Shown piece by piece: positions 15,811-23,518 of a DNA stretch of 32,163 nucleotides (the stretch's first letter is position 1; each line of letters starts with the position of its first letter). Source of the DNA: an uncultured Oscillospiraceae bacterium (GTDB lineage Bacteria > Bacillota > Clostridia > Oscillospirales > Oscillospiraceae); NCBI GenBank assembly GCA_934623575.1, contig CAKTVL010000019.1:1-32163 (forward strand), in the 5' to 3' direction. The position numbers were made by a program, and so were the translations under genes. The notes beneath the pieces are model-generated. The model did no database searches. It worked only from the letters and a program-made list of their open reading frames with translations, and had not been told where the DNA came from.

Positions 15811-16863
15811 ATGAAGAAGTTTTTTGCTCTGCTGTTGGCGATGGTCATGACGCTGAGCCTGGTGGCCTGCGGCGATAAGACCCAGCCGGATAACAGCGGC
15901 GACGCCGACGGCGCCAAGAAGATCGAGACGCTGAAGGTCGCATTTGTGCCTTCCCGCGAGCCCGAGGAGATCATCACCGCTACCGAGCCCCTGAAGCAGA
16001 TGCTGAAGGACGAGCTGGCCAACCAGGGCTATGAGGTGGGCGACGTGGAGATCACCGTCGGCACCACCTATGAGGCAGTGGGCGAGGGCCTGGAGGCCGG
16101 TACCATCGACGTGGGTCTGATCCCCGGCGGCACCTATGTGCTGTATGATGACGGCGCCGAGGTCATTCTGACCGCCACCCGCGACGGCCTGAGCAAGGAT
16201 TCCGACAATGCCAAGGATTGGAACGACGGCCAGCCCACCGAGGCTTCCGACAAGCAGGCTGTTTCCTACCGCGCCCTGATGATCGCCGGCCCCTCTGACA
16301 AGGGTCAGGAGCTGGTGGCCAAGGTCAACGCCGGTGAGGAGCTGACCTGGGAGGATCTGGACAGCGCCAACTGGAGCGTTATGGGCACCTCCTCTCCCGC
16401 CGGTTACATCTATCCCGCTCTGTGGCTGCAGGATCACTACGGCAAGGGCATCTCCGACCTGAAGAGCGCCGTGCAGTCCGATTCCTATGCCAGCGCCTTT
16501 GCCCGTCTGGCCTCCGGCCAGGTGGACGTGCTGGTGACCTATGCCGATGCCCGCCGCGACTATGCCGAGCGCTGGAACACCGAGTTCGGCCGTGAGGGCA
16601 GCATCTGGGAGGAGACCGGCGTCATCGGCGTCACCGCCCCCATTTACAACGACACCGTTTCCGTCAGCAAGAACTCCGAGATCATGGACGCTGACCTGAT
16701 CGCCGCGCTGCAGCAGGCGTTCATCAACATCGGCAACACCGATGCCGGTAAGGAAGTCATCGCTATCTACAGCCACAAGGGCTATCAGGTGGCGCAGTCC
16801 TCCGACTACGACAACGAGCGCGCCGCGCAGAAGCTGATCCAGGAGCTGTCTGCCGCTAACTAA
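15811..16863 (+). CDS. phnD: PhnD-type phosphate/phosphonate/phosphite-binding lipoprotein
   Basis: This 350-residue extracellular binding protein has a signal peptide ending in the lipobox LVAC (Cys20), a short acidic linker, and a PhnD-like periplasmic-binding fold with TLKVAFVPSREPEEI and LGxAD-type segments. ATG 15811 is the start because GGAGG lies 8 bases upstream and the signal peptide begins there. It is the first gene of an operon with phnC, two phnE genes and a 5'-nucleotidase-family enzyme. The ligand (phosphonate, phosphite or a phosphate ester) cannot be told from sequence. No C-P lyase or phosphonatase gene is in the window. Confidence 0.88.
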   Translation: MKKFFALLLAMVMTLSLVACGDKTQPDNSGDADGAKKIETLKVAFVPSREPEEIITATEPLKQMLKDELANQGYEVGDVEITVGTTYEAVGEGLEAGTIDVGLIPGGTYVLYDDGAEVILTATRDGLSKDSDNAKDWNDGQPTEASDKQAVSYRALMIAGPSDKGQELVAKVNAGEELTWEDLDSANWSVMGTSSPAGYIYPALWLQDHYGKGISDLKSAVQSDSYASAFARLASGQVDVLVTYADARRDYAERWNTEFGREGSIWEETGVIGVTAPIYNDTVSVSKNSEIMDADLIAALQQAFINIGNTDAGKEVIAIYSHKGYQVAQSSDYDNERAAQKLIQELSAAN

Positions 16864-16882
16864 GCTTCAGCACTTTCCCAAA

Positions 16883-17000
16883 CACGGGGAGGACTTGCAC
16901 AGCGATGGACCTTCCACTGTGCAGCCCTCCCCGTGGGCTATTTCAGGAATGATCCCGGTTCTTTTTCGTGTTCTCCGCGCAGGAAGGCAGGCGCGGAGAA
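16883..17000 (+). other. Two strong intergenic RNA hairpins between phnD and phnC
   Basis: The first is two-tiered: CACGGGGAGG (16883-16892) pairs with 16926-16935 and GCACAG (16897-16902) with 16917-16922. The second is a perfect 10-bp stem, TTCTCCGCGC (16971-16980) with 16991-17000. Neither is followed by a T-run. They may protect the 3' end of phnD mRNA so that the binding protein is made in excess. Confidence 0.6.
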
Positions 17001-17041
17001 GGCGAAAAGGGACTGGGAGGAAACGGAAGAGAGGAATCGCT

Positions 17042-17800
17042 ATGATCGTATTTGACCATGTGTCCAAGGTCTATCCCAACGGCACCGTGGGCCTGGATGA
17101 CGTGAACCTGACCATCCAGGATGGGGAATTCGTGGCCATTATCGGCCGCTCCGGCGCCGGTAAGTCCACGCTGCTGCGGTCGGTGAACCGCATGCACCAG
17201 ATCACCTCCGGCACGCTGACGGTGAACGGCACCGATGTCAGCACGCTGTCCGGCAAGAGCCTGCGGCGGTTCCGCCGGGGCATCGGGATGGTGTTCCAGT
17301 CCTTCAACCTGGTGACCCGCACCACGGTCATCAAGAACGTGCTGTCGGCCTGCGTGCCGGACATGCCCTTCTGGCGGGTGCTGCTGGGGACCTTCCGCAA
17401 GGCGGACAAGCTGAAGGCACTGGAGTCGCTGGACAAGGTGGGCATTCTGGACAAGGCGTATATGCGCGCCGACCAGCTGTCCGGCGGACAGCAGCAGCGC
17501 GTGGCCCTGGCCCGGACGCTGACCCAGGACCCGCAGATCATTCTGGCGGACGAGCCGGTGGCGGCGCTGGACCCCGTCACCGCCAAGCAGGTGATGGAGG
17601 ACTTTGTGCGCATCAACAGGGAGATGGGCATCTCCATTCTGCTGAACATCCACCATGTGGAGCTGGCGCTGGAGTACGCGGACCGCGTGATCGGCATCCG
17701 CGCCGGCAGGATCGTCTATGACGGGCCGTCGGCCAACGTGGACAAGACCGTGCTGAACGCCATCTACGGCGACGAGGCGCAGCCGGAGGCCAGCGTATGA
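17042..17800 (+). CDS. phnC: PhnC-type phosphonate ABC transporter ATP-binding protein
   Basis: This 252-residue ABC ATPase has Walker A GRSGAGKST (35-43), Q-loop FQSFNL, signature LSGGQQQ (146-152), Walker B IILADEP (165-171) and a switch His in NIHHVEL. ATG 17042 begins the conserved MIVFDHVSKVYPNGT and follows AGAGGA. A longer reading from upstream would pass through the intergenic hairpins and is rejected. The stop overlaps the phnE start by four bases (ATGA). Confidence 0.92.
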   Translation: MIVFDHVSKVYPNGTVGLDDVNLTIQDGEFVAIIGRSGAGKSTLLRSVNRMHQITSGTLTVNGTDVSTLSGKSLRRFRRGIGMVFQSFNLVTRTTVIKNVLSACVPDMPFWRVLLGTFRKADKLKALESLDKVGILDKAYMRADQLSGGQQQRVALARTLTQDPQIILADEPVAALDPVTAKQVMEDFVRINREMGISILLNIHHVELALEYADRVIGIRAGRIVYDGPSANVDKTVLNAIYGDEAQPEASV

Positions 17801-18618
17801 GCCTGTACGACCGCCTGTTCAAGCCACGGCGCTATACGCTGCCCAGCGGCGCTGTGGTGGAGGAGAAGCGCAGCCGCGCGCCGCTGATCATCCTGATCGT
17901 GCTGGTGCTGGGCGCGATCTCCGTTAAGATCACCGGCTTTGACTTCGCGGTGCTGGTGAAGAAGGGCAGCAAGTTCTTCGACATCCTCAAGGCGATGTTC
18001 CCGCCCAACACGGCGTATCTCTCCAAGATCTGGCAGCCCCTGTGGGACACCATCAAGATGTCCTTCCTGGGCTCCTTCGTGGGCGCGGTGCTGGCCATTC
18101 CCTTTGCCATCGCCGCGGCCAGCAATATCGTCACCAACCGCGTGGTGGTGTTTATCGTCCGGCTGTTCCTGAGCCTGGTGCGGACGCTGCCCACGCTGGT
18201 CTGCGCCCTGATCGCCACCTATATCTTCGGTCTGGGCACCATGGCGGGCACCTGCGCCATCGCGGTGTTCACCTTCGCCTATGTGGGCAAGCAGCTGTTT
18301 GAGATCATCGAGACGGTGGATATGGGGCCCTTTGAGGCCATGGAGGCCCTGGGCGCCACGCGGCTGCGGGCCTTTACCACAGCGGTGTTTCCCCAGGTGC
18401 TGCCGACATATCTGTCTGTGTCGCTGTTCTGCCTGGAGGGCAATGTGCGTTATGCGTCCATTCTGGGTTATGTGGGCGCCGGCGGACTGGGCCTGATCAT
18501 GAACGAAAAGATTGGCTGGCGGGAATACGACAGTCTGGGCATGATCCTCATCGTGCTGTTCGTCGCCGTGATGGTCATTGAGGCCATCAGCCACTGGCTG
18601 CGCAAGCGCTTGACGTAA
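17797..18618 (+). CDS. phnE: PhnE-type phosphonate ABC transporter permease 1
   Basis: This 273-residue inner membrane permease has an N-terminal basic stretch, a first membrane helix (LIILIVLVLGAISV), and the permease domain with the EAA-type loop EAMEALGATRLRAF and the conserved GYVGAGGLGLIMN near the C-terminus. It is translationally coupled to phnC and followed 13 bases later by a second permease of the same family, so the channel is probably a heterodimer. Confidence 0.92.
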   Translation: MSLYDRLFKPRRYTLPSGAVVEEKRSRAPLIILIVLVLGAISVKITGFDFAVLVKKGSKFFDILKAMFPPNTAYLSKIWQPLWDTIKMSFLGSFVGAVLAIPFAIAAASNIVTNRVVVFIVRLFLSLVRTLPTLVCALIATYIFGLGTMAGTCAIAVFTFAYVGKQLFEIIETVDMGPFEAMEALGATRLRAFTTAVFPQVLPTYLSVSLFCLEGNVRYASILGYVGAGGLGLIMNEKIGWREYDSLGMILIVLFVAVMVIEAISHWLRKRLT

Positions 18619-18631
18619 GGAGGGGCTGGAT

Positions 18632-19441
18632 ATGGAACAGAAAATTCAAAAAGCCTACGCCTCCGCGCCGAAAACATGGCTGTGGCAGCTGCTGGCGGCG
18701 TTTATCGTGGCGTGCCTGCTGGCGTGGTCCGGCACGGCGGTGCGGGTCAGCAATCCCACCAGCAACGGCCTGGAGGTGGCGGGGAACATCATTTCCGGCA
18801 TTTTCCATCCCTCCGCCAAGCTGCTGTTTACGCTGGGCACCAACGGCGTGCCCTATCTGCTGCTGGAGACGTTCTGCATCGCATTTTTGGGCACCATCGT
18901 GGGCGCGGTGATCTCGCTGCCCCTGTCGTTTATCTCCGCCAGCAATCTGGTACCCAAGCCGCTGGCGCTGATCGGCCGCGTGCTCATCGCCGCCATCCGC
19001 ACCATTCCGGCCTTTGTCTACGGCCTGATGTTCATCCGCGTCACCGGGCCGGGGCCTTTTGCGGGCCTTTTGACCATGTCCCTGTGCTCTATCGGCATGG
19101 TGTCCAAGATGTTCATCGAGAGCATCGAGGACCTGGACAAGCGCATTCTGGAGTCGCTGGACGCCGCGGGCTGCACCACGTTCCAGAAGATACGCTACGG
19201 CATCCTGCCGCAGCTGACGGCGGACTTTACCAGCACCATCATCTATCGCTTCGACATGAATCTGCGTGATGCCACCGTGTTGGGCCTGGTGGGCGCCGGC
19301 GGTATCGGCGCGCCGCTGATCTTCGCCATGAGCTCCTATCGCTGGAACGAGGTGGGCGCCATCCTGCTGGGGCTGATCGTGTTGGTGCTGATCATCGAGT
19401 GGATCTCCTCGAAGATCCGCGTGAAGCTGGCACGGGGGTAA
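18632..19441 (+). CDS. phnE: PhnE-type phosphonate ABC transporter permease 2
   Basis: This 269-residue permease is paralogous to the upstream one. It carries the loop ESLDAAGCTTFQKIRYG and GLVGAGGIGAPLIF. The ribosome-binding site TAAGGAGG overlaps the end of the first permease gene. It is followed after 3 bases by the 5'-nucleotidase-family gene. Confidence 0.92.
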   Translation: MEQKIQKAYASAPKTWLWQLLAAFIVACLLAWSGTAVRVSNPTSNGLEVAGNIISGIFHPSAKLLFTLGTNGVPYLLLETFCIAFLGTIVGAVISLPLSFISASNLVPKPLALIGRVLIAAIRTIPAFVYGLMFIRVTGPGPFAGLLTMSLCSIGMVSKMFIESIEDLDKRILESLDAAGCTTFQKIRYGILPQLTADFTSTIIYRFDMNLRDATVLGLVGAGGIGAPLIFAMSSYRWNEVGAILLGLIVLVLIIEWISSKIRVKLARG

Positions 19442-19444
19442 GCT

Positions 19445-20956
19445 ATGGAAAAGGAACTGACCATCTATTTTACCTCCGATCTGCACGGCTATATCTATCC
19501 CACCGACTACCGCAGCAGGGAGGAGCGGGACATCGGCCTGTTTAAGTGCGCCAACCGCTTTCAGAAGGACGGCAACACGCTGATCATCGACGGCGGCGAC
19601 CTGCTGCAGGGCTCGCCTCTGGGTGCGTTCTGCCACGATACGCTGGGCGACGCCCGGCAGTTCGCGGAGATCATGAATCGCTGCGGGTACGACTATGTGA
19701 CGCTGGGCAACCACGATTTCAACTACGGCATGGCGTATCTGGACAGCTATCTCAACGAGCTTCAGGCCCGCTGCGTGTGCGAGAACGTCCGCTGGGACGG
19801 GGCGGGGGTGCGTTTCCCGGCGCGAATTCATGTGCTGGAGAACGGTCTGCGCGTGGGCATCGTGGGCGTCGTCACCGACTATGTGAATATCTGGGAGCGG
19901 CCGGAGCATCTGGCCGGCGTGACCATCAGCGACCCCATTCCGGCTGCCCGGGCGGCGCTGGAGGAGCTGAAGGGGCAGGTGGATGTGACGGTATGCATCT
20001 ATCACGGCGGCTTTGAGCGGGACCTGGCCACCGGCCGCGTTCTGTCCACCACCCACGAAAATGTGGCGTACCGCCTGTGCCAGGAGCTGGACTTTGACCT
20101 GCTGCTGACCGGGCATCAGCACATGTCCGTGCCGGGGCAGCTGCTGTTCGGCACCTTTGTGGTGCAGCCCACGGACCGGGGGCAGGAGTTCATACGCGTA
20201 GATGCGGCAATAGGTGAACAGGGGAAACACTTTACAAGCAAAACGATAGCTGCCGGGGGAGAATGCCGTCCGGAGTGGCTTACGGAGTTCGCCGGAATGG
20301 AGCACGGCGCGCAGGCGTGGCTGGACGAAGAGGTGGGCCGTCTGCCGCACCCGTTGCTGCCGGATACGCCGCTGCGTATGGCGGCGGAGGGCAGCGGCCT
20401 GGCGGATCTGTTCAACGCCGTGCAGCTGTGGGCCAGCGGCGCGCAGCTGTCCGCCGCCAGCCTGGCCAACGACGTGGCCGGACTGCCGGAGGTGGTGCGC
20501 CGCCGTGATCTGCTGATCGCCTATCCCTACACCAATACGCTGGAGGTGCTGGAGATCACCGGAAGGGTCCTGCGGCAGGCTATGGAGCGCAGCGCGGAGT
20601 ATTTTACGCGGAACGCGGACGGCACGCTGCGGGTGTCCGACTGCTTTCTGGAGCCAAAGGTGGAGCACTACAACTACGACTACTATGCCGGGGCGTCCTA
20701 CACCTACGACGTCTCCCGGCCGGTGGGCCAGCGGGTCACGCAGCTTTGCATAGACGGCAGAGCGGTGGGGGAGGAGGACAAGCTGACCATCTGCCTGAAC
20801 AGCTATCGCGCCAGCGGTACCGGCGGCTACGACTGCTATGTGGGCTGCCCGGTGGTGCGGGAGATCGGCACGGAGATGTCCGAGCTGATCCTGGCGTATT
20901 TCAAGGAGTACGGCGGGGCGATACCGGAGGTCCACGGCGAGTATCGCGTGTTTTGA
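19445..20956 (+). CDS. 5'-nucleotidase / 2',3'-cyclic phosphodiesterase family metallophosphatase
   Basis: This 503-residue two-domain enzyme resembles UshA/CpdB. The N-terminal metallophosphatase domain has the metal ligands SDLHG (Asp12, His14), GGDLLQG (Asp52), GNHDFNYG (Asn89, His90), YHGGFE and GHQHM. The C-terminal 5'-nucleotidase domain (from about residue 290) has the NDVAG and YPYTNTLEVLEITG elements. Unlike UshA it has no signal peptide, so it should act in the cytoplasm. The gene is 3 bases after phnE, implying that it hydrolyses a phosphate ester brought in by the transporter. The pairing suggests a nucleotide or other phospho-monoester as substrate rather than a C-P compound (inference). 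Confidence 0.9.
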   Translation: MEKELTIYFTSDLHGYIYPTDYRSREERDIGLFKCANRFQKDGNTLIIDGGDLLQGSPLGAFCHDTLGDARQFAEIMNRCGYDYVTLGNHDFNYGMAYLDSYLNELQARCVCENVRWDGAGVRFPARIHVLENGLRVGIVGVVTDYVNIWERPEHLAGVTISDPIPAARAALEELKGQVDVTVCIYHGGFERDLATGRVLSTTHENVAYRLCQELDFDLLLTGHQHMSVPGQLLFGTFVVQPTDRGQEFIRVDAAIGEQGKHFTSKTIAAGGECRPEWLTEFAGMEHGAQAWLDEEVGRLPHPLLPDTPLRMAAEGSGLADLFNAVQLWASGAQLSAASLANDVAGLPEVVRRRDLLIAYPYTNTLEVLEITGRVLRQAMERSAEYFTRNADGTLRVSDCFLEPKVEHYNYDYYAGASYTYDVSRPVGQRVTQLCIDGRAVGEEDKLTICLNSYRASGTGGYDCYVGCPVVREIGTEMSELILAYFKEYGGAIPEVHGEYRVF

Positions 20957-20966
20957 GAAGCGGCCC

Positions 20967-20992
20967 GGCTCCGCTTGAGATGGCGGAGCCGG
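20967..20992. other. Hairpin after the phn operon
   Basis: CCGGCTCCGC pairs with GCGGAGCCGG (10 bp, about 20966-20992). It is followed by ACCAAAAAAA rather than a T-run, so it is at best a weak terminator. It ends on the left repeat of the inserted phage. Confidence 0.5.
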
Positions 20993-21008
20993 ACCAAAAA
21001 AATTTGAA
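20991..21008 (+). repeat. Left 18-bp direct repeat (putative attL)
   Basis: GGACCAAAAAAATTTGAA, identical to 28587-28604. It lies three bases outside the transposase stop codon. This is the expected product of integration at a site present once in the empty chromosome. Confidence 0.75.
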
Positions 21009-21011
21009 AAG

Positions 21012-22070
21012 TCAAGATAAAAATTGCGAAAGATAGGGAGAAATATTGATACCTTCGGCGGAGCAGGCGTCACGGAAGGTGTCAGCGGGCGTTTTCCAGC
21101 CGAGGGAAGCCCGGTAATAGGTGTTCATCCAGCGCGCAACAGCGGTGCAGTCAGCCTGCGTTACAGCAGCCAGAGAGCTGCCCTTCTTGAACCAACGGCG
21201 GATCATGCGGTTGGCATTTTCGTTGCTGCCGCGCTCACCGCTGGTGAAGGGATGGCAATAGTAGCAGTATGTACGGCGGCGGCCGGCAGGAGAATACTCC
21301 ATGCGCTTGCTATTGGAAAACTCTGCGCCGTTGTCCGTGGTAATGCTCTTAAAGATACGACGAAAATCAGACCGGCGCTGGAGCCGATCCAGCACATCGA
21401 TGACCGAGGCGGAATCCTTCCGCGGGACTTTGAAAATGAGTTCCATGCGAGTCAGGCGCTCTGTCATGACAATAATGGACTCACTGAGGCCCTTTGCCTT
21501 GCCAACAACACTGTCCATCTCCCAATGGCCGAAGGTAGAACGCTCACCGATGATATGCGGGCGCAGCTCGATACTGGTACCCAAGGGGACTTTCCTTTTT
21601 GACGTACTGGAGTCCTGCTTCCATGGATGCTTTCGGATCCCATGTTCCGGGAGATCAGAAGGGCGGGCGCGGAGCAGGCCGCGGTGAAGATACCGGTAGA
21701 TCGTATCCTCACAGAGATAGCCGAGATCCGAAGAACGTAAAGACGCCGCTACCCACGCAGGGGAACGGCGTTCTTCTTTTAGCTTTTGGGATATGTAGGA
21801 GAGCAGCTCATCATTTGCGGCAGCCTTAAGCGGAGCACCGCAGTTCTTCCGGCGCTTACGGCTGCGGTCATCGGCAGCATAGGCGGAATAGGCGTGATAT
21901 TCTTTCAGATCATGGGTACGCAGGAGACAATCACCATTACGCAGCTCGCGGTAAACGGTGGAGATGTGGCAGCCAAGCAGCCGGGAGATCTCTCTTTTGC
22001 TGTGACCGGCACGGAGCAGGGCCTCCAATTGCATACGGCGGTCGTGATCAAACCATTTCCATCTTGTCAT
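21012..22070 (-). CDS. IS30-family transposase (putative phage integration enzyme)
   Basis: This 352-residue DDE transposase has an IS30-type N-terminal helix-turn-helix (about residues 8-45, RRMQLEALLRAGHSKREI then LLGCHISTVYRELRNG). The catalytic triad is intact: Asp186 in GHWEMDSVVG, Asp246 in TTDNGAEF and Glu284 in SNENANR. I chose ATG 22070, which has GGAGG 6 bases upstream; ATG 22076 is too close to that site, and the longer frame to 22181 runs through the intergenic hairpin. No second copy of IS ends is visible around the gene itself, and its stop codon is three bases from the left phage repeat. It therefore looks like part of the phage rather than a separate insertion sequence. Confidence 0.9.
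   Translation of the reverse strand: MTRWKWFDHDRRMQLEALLRAGHSKREISRLLGCHISTVYRELRNGDCLLRTHDLKEYHAYSAYAADDRSRKRRKNCGAPLKAAANDELLSYISQKLKEERRSPAWVAASLRSSDLGYLCEDTIYRYLHRGLLRARPSDLPEHGIRKHPWKQDSSTSKRKVPLGTSIELRPHIIGERSTFGHWEMDSVVGKAKGLSESIIVMTERLTRMELIFKVPRKDSASVIDVLDRLQRRSDFRRIFKSITTDNGAEFSNSKRMEYSPAGRRRTYCYYCHPFTSGERGSNENANRMIRRWFKKGSSLAAVTQADCTAVARWMNTYYRASLGWKTPADTFRDACSAEGINISPYLSQFLS
21016..21032 (+). repeat. Left inverted terminal sequence
   Basis: GATAAAAATTGCGAAAG matches the reverse complement of 28561-28577 at 14 of 17 positions. It lies 7 bases inside the left direct repeat and overlaps the last codons of the transposase. It may be a transposase-binding end. Confidence 0.45.
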
Positions 22071-22141
22071 ATTCATCCTCCAAAACCAAAAGCCCAAATA
22101 GCGGCGGGGGCAACGCCTGACGAGACATAATAGTTTCTGCG

Positions 22142-22184
22142 CCGGTGAGATGACCGCGCGACCAGCGCGCGGATCATCCACCGG
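22142..22184. other. Large intergenic hairpin of the phage (candidate packaging signal or origin)
   Basis: Arms CCGGTG-GATGA-CCGCGCG and CGCGCGG-TCATC-CACCGG make an 18-bp stem with one A bulged on each side and a 5-base loop. It is the strongest structure in the 274-base gap (22071-22344) between zot and the transposase, which holds no convincing gene. Filamentous phages carry their packaging hairpin and origin in such a gap. Confidence 0.6.
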
Positions 22185-22344
22185 GGCTATGCTCTTATGC
22201 GGAGCGGAAGTGCCTTATACTGTTGAGCAAGAGTGACTGACAGGCGAGAGGGAGAGTGCCTGCGGGCAATACAAGAGTAAGCGATAGGGAGAGCGACAGC
22301 AACAGGGCTGTTATTCATGCTACGCATTTCCGCGCGGGGAGGTA

Positions 22345-23061
22345 TCACCACACCGACCAATCCTTCTGGGGAAGCTCCTTGCGGCTGAAGCTGTTGAACA
22401 GCTTCCAGAGCGGGGGTGCGTAGATCCATTGCGTGTCGATGATCGGCAGGCCGAAGTAGTAATGGTCTATGATCTGGTGGGTATTGTCATCAATGCCCAC
22501 CTTGCGGCGGATCCGCTTGCAGACCACGAAGCGGGGGATCAGAGACTTCTTGACAACGAAGTAGTTCTGTGCCAGACGGCGGAGGGTGATGTCCATGTCC
22601 TCGTAGCTCTGGGAGAACACGTCCACCGGACATTTGTAATGTCGATGGTACTTATACCAGTAGATGGCAGCGGGGCTGAAGGTCTTATAGGCGCGGTTGT
22701 TGTACTCGATGCCGGCCTCGTCGATGATAACACGGCCATCCTCGACCATGACTTTGCCAATATCGTCCTTCGGATCCAACTGATAGGAGCCGGTGATCGG
22801 GACATTGGAATAGACAGGCTCTGCGCGTTTGAAAAGCGGGGTGCGATCCAGCAGCCATGCGGAGAACTTGCAGGGGTGGTTTCTGGCCCATGTGATGACG
22901 CGCGACTCACGCATGCTTTGCTTGGCAAGATAGGCGGCAAAGGTGGTCTTGCCAGAGCCGGGAACACCGAAATAGACATTGAGCACGGTCTTGGGCGGAC
23001 GAGGGAGCAGCCAGCGGAAAAGCTTGATGCCGAAAATGAGCAGAAGAATAAGAAGCAGCAT
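22345..23061 (-). CDS. zot: Zot-domain protein (inovirus pI-like assembly ATPase)
   Basis: This 238-residue protein is the filamentous-phage assembly and extrusion ATPase. It has an N-terminal membrane helix (MLLLILLLIFGIKLF), then a P-loop domain with Walker A GVPGSGKTT (32-40) and Walker B VIIDEAG (111-117). In pI of Ff phages the membrane segment lies nearer the C-terminus; here it is at the very start, so most of the protein is presumably cytoplasmic with no long extracellular tail. The start ATG 23061 follows GAGGT and is chosen over a longer frame to 23139 that would cross the hairpin at 23088-23131. It is the gene immediately after the coat gene, as in classical filamentous phages. Confidence 0.9.
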   Translation of the reverse strand: MLLLILLLIFGIKLFRWLLPRPPKTVLNVYFGVPGSGKTTFAAYLAKQSMRESRVITWARNHPCKFSAWLLDRTPLFKRAEPVYSNVPITGSYQLDPKDDIGKVMVEDGRVIIDEAGIEYNNRAYKTFSPAAIYWYKYHRHYKCPVDVFSQSYEDMDITLRRLAQNYFVVKKSLIPRFVVCKRIRRKVGIDDNTHQIIDHYYFGLPIIDTQWIYAPPLWKLFNSFSRKELPQKDWSVW

Positions 23062-23087
23062 AAATGATACCTCGATAGATAGAATGC

Positions 23088-23131
23088 GGGGGGCAGGGGC
23101 GAGCGACTTCGTGCGCTCGCGCCCTGCCCCC
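23088..23131 (-). terminator. Hairpin after the coat gene (weak central terminator)
   Basis: GGGGCAGGG..CGAGCG pairs with CGCTCG..CCCTGCCCC, giving about 16 bp around an 8-base loop. It stands between the coat stop (23146) and the zot start. No T-run follows on the minus strand, so it may reduce rather than end transcription, or protect coat mRNA. Ff phages have a terminator at the same place. Confidence 0.6.
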
Positions 23132-23145
23132 TTTGCCACTTTGGC

Positions 23146-23331
23146 TTAGTGGGAGAGGCTCTTGAACAGAGCCACACCGGCAAATGCGATGCCGATGACG
23201 GCGGGGACCAGCAGGATCGGAGTCTCGACCACGGCGGTACCGATGGACTTCATCCAATCGACGCAGGACGCCAGCACGGTGCCGATACTGGTCAGCAGAG
23301 TGGACAGGGTGGAAGCTTCAGCCTGAGGGAT
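23146..23331 (-). CDS. Probable major coat protein, non-standard start
   Basis: A 61-codon frame reads x-PQAEASTLSTLLTSIG, then VLASCVDWMKSIGTAVVET, a hydrophobic helix PILLVPAVIGIAFAGVALF and the short tail KSLSH, the layout of a mature inovirus coat protein (amphipathic arm, membrane helix, basic end). A very strong site AAAGGAGGAG immediately precedes the frame, but the only codon there is ATC (23331-23329), and an in-frame TGA lies four codons further up. The first ATG in frame (Met27, at 23253) has no ribosome-binding site and would delete the arm. An ATC start, an upstream overlapping mini-frame (MKGGDPSG) feeding ribosomes into the gene, or a sequence error are all possible. There is no signal peptide. 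Confidence 0.65.
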   Translation of the reverse strand: MPQAEASTLSTLLTSIGTVLASCVDWMKSIGTAVVETPILLVPAVIGIAFAGVALFKSLSH

Positions 23332-23377
23332 CTCCTCCTTTCATAAGAAATTTATAACAACAAGCCTCGCGGCCATG

Positions 23378-23518
23378 TTACCGGGAACACAGAGTGACGA
23401 TAGCCTTGCAGATAAAGCAGAGGATGACTACCGTGAACAGATAGAAAACAGGCTCGGCGGAGAGGAAATCCGCGACCGCGCCCAGCAGGGCAACGGTAAA
23501 ATCGATCATACGGCTCAT
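23378..23518 (-). CDS. Small single-span membrane protein of the phage
   Basis: This 46-residue protein has a hydrophobic middle (PVFYLFTVVILCFICKAIV) and short ends. ATG 23518 overlaps the stop of the upstream gene by four bases (ATGA), so it is translated by coupling. It is probably a minor virion protein or assembly factor like pVII/pIX; the exact role is unknown. The likely coat gene follows after 46 bases. Confidence 0.75.
   Translation of the reverse strand: MSRMIDFTVALLGAVADFLSAEPVFYLFTVVILCFICKAIVTLCSR

Noticed and set aside
20967..20992. Terminator of the phn operon
   Set aside because: The stem is good but is followed by A residues, not T; listed only as a hairpin.
22071..22181. 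N-terminal extension of the transposase to 22181
   Set aside because: The extension is translated from the intergenic hairpin; ATG 22070 has a well-spaced GGAGG.
22187..22331. Short minus-strand frame MNNSPVAVALP... in the zot-transposase gap
   Set aside because: It has no ribosome-binding site and contains the intergenic sequence near the hairpin; coding is unlikely.
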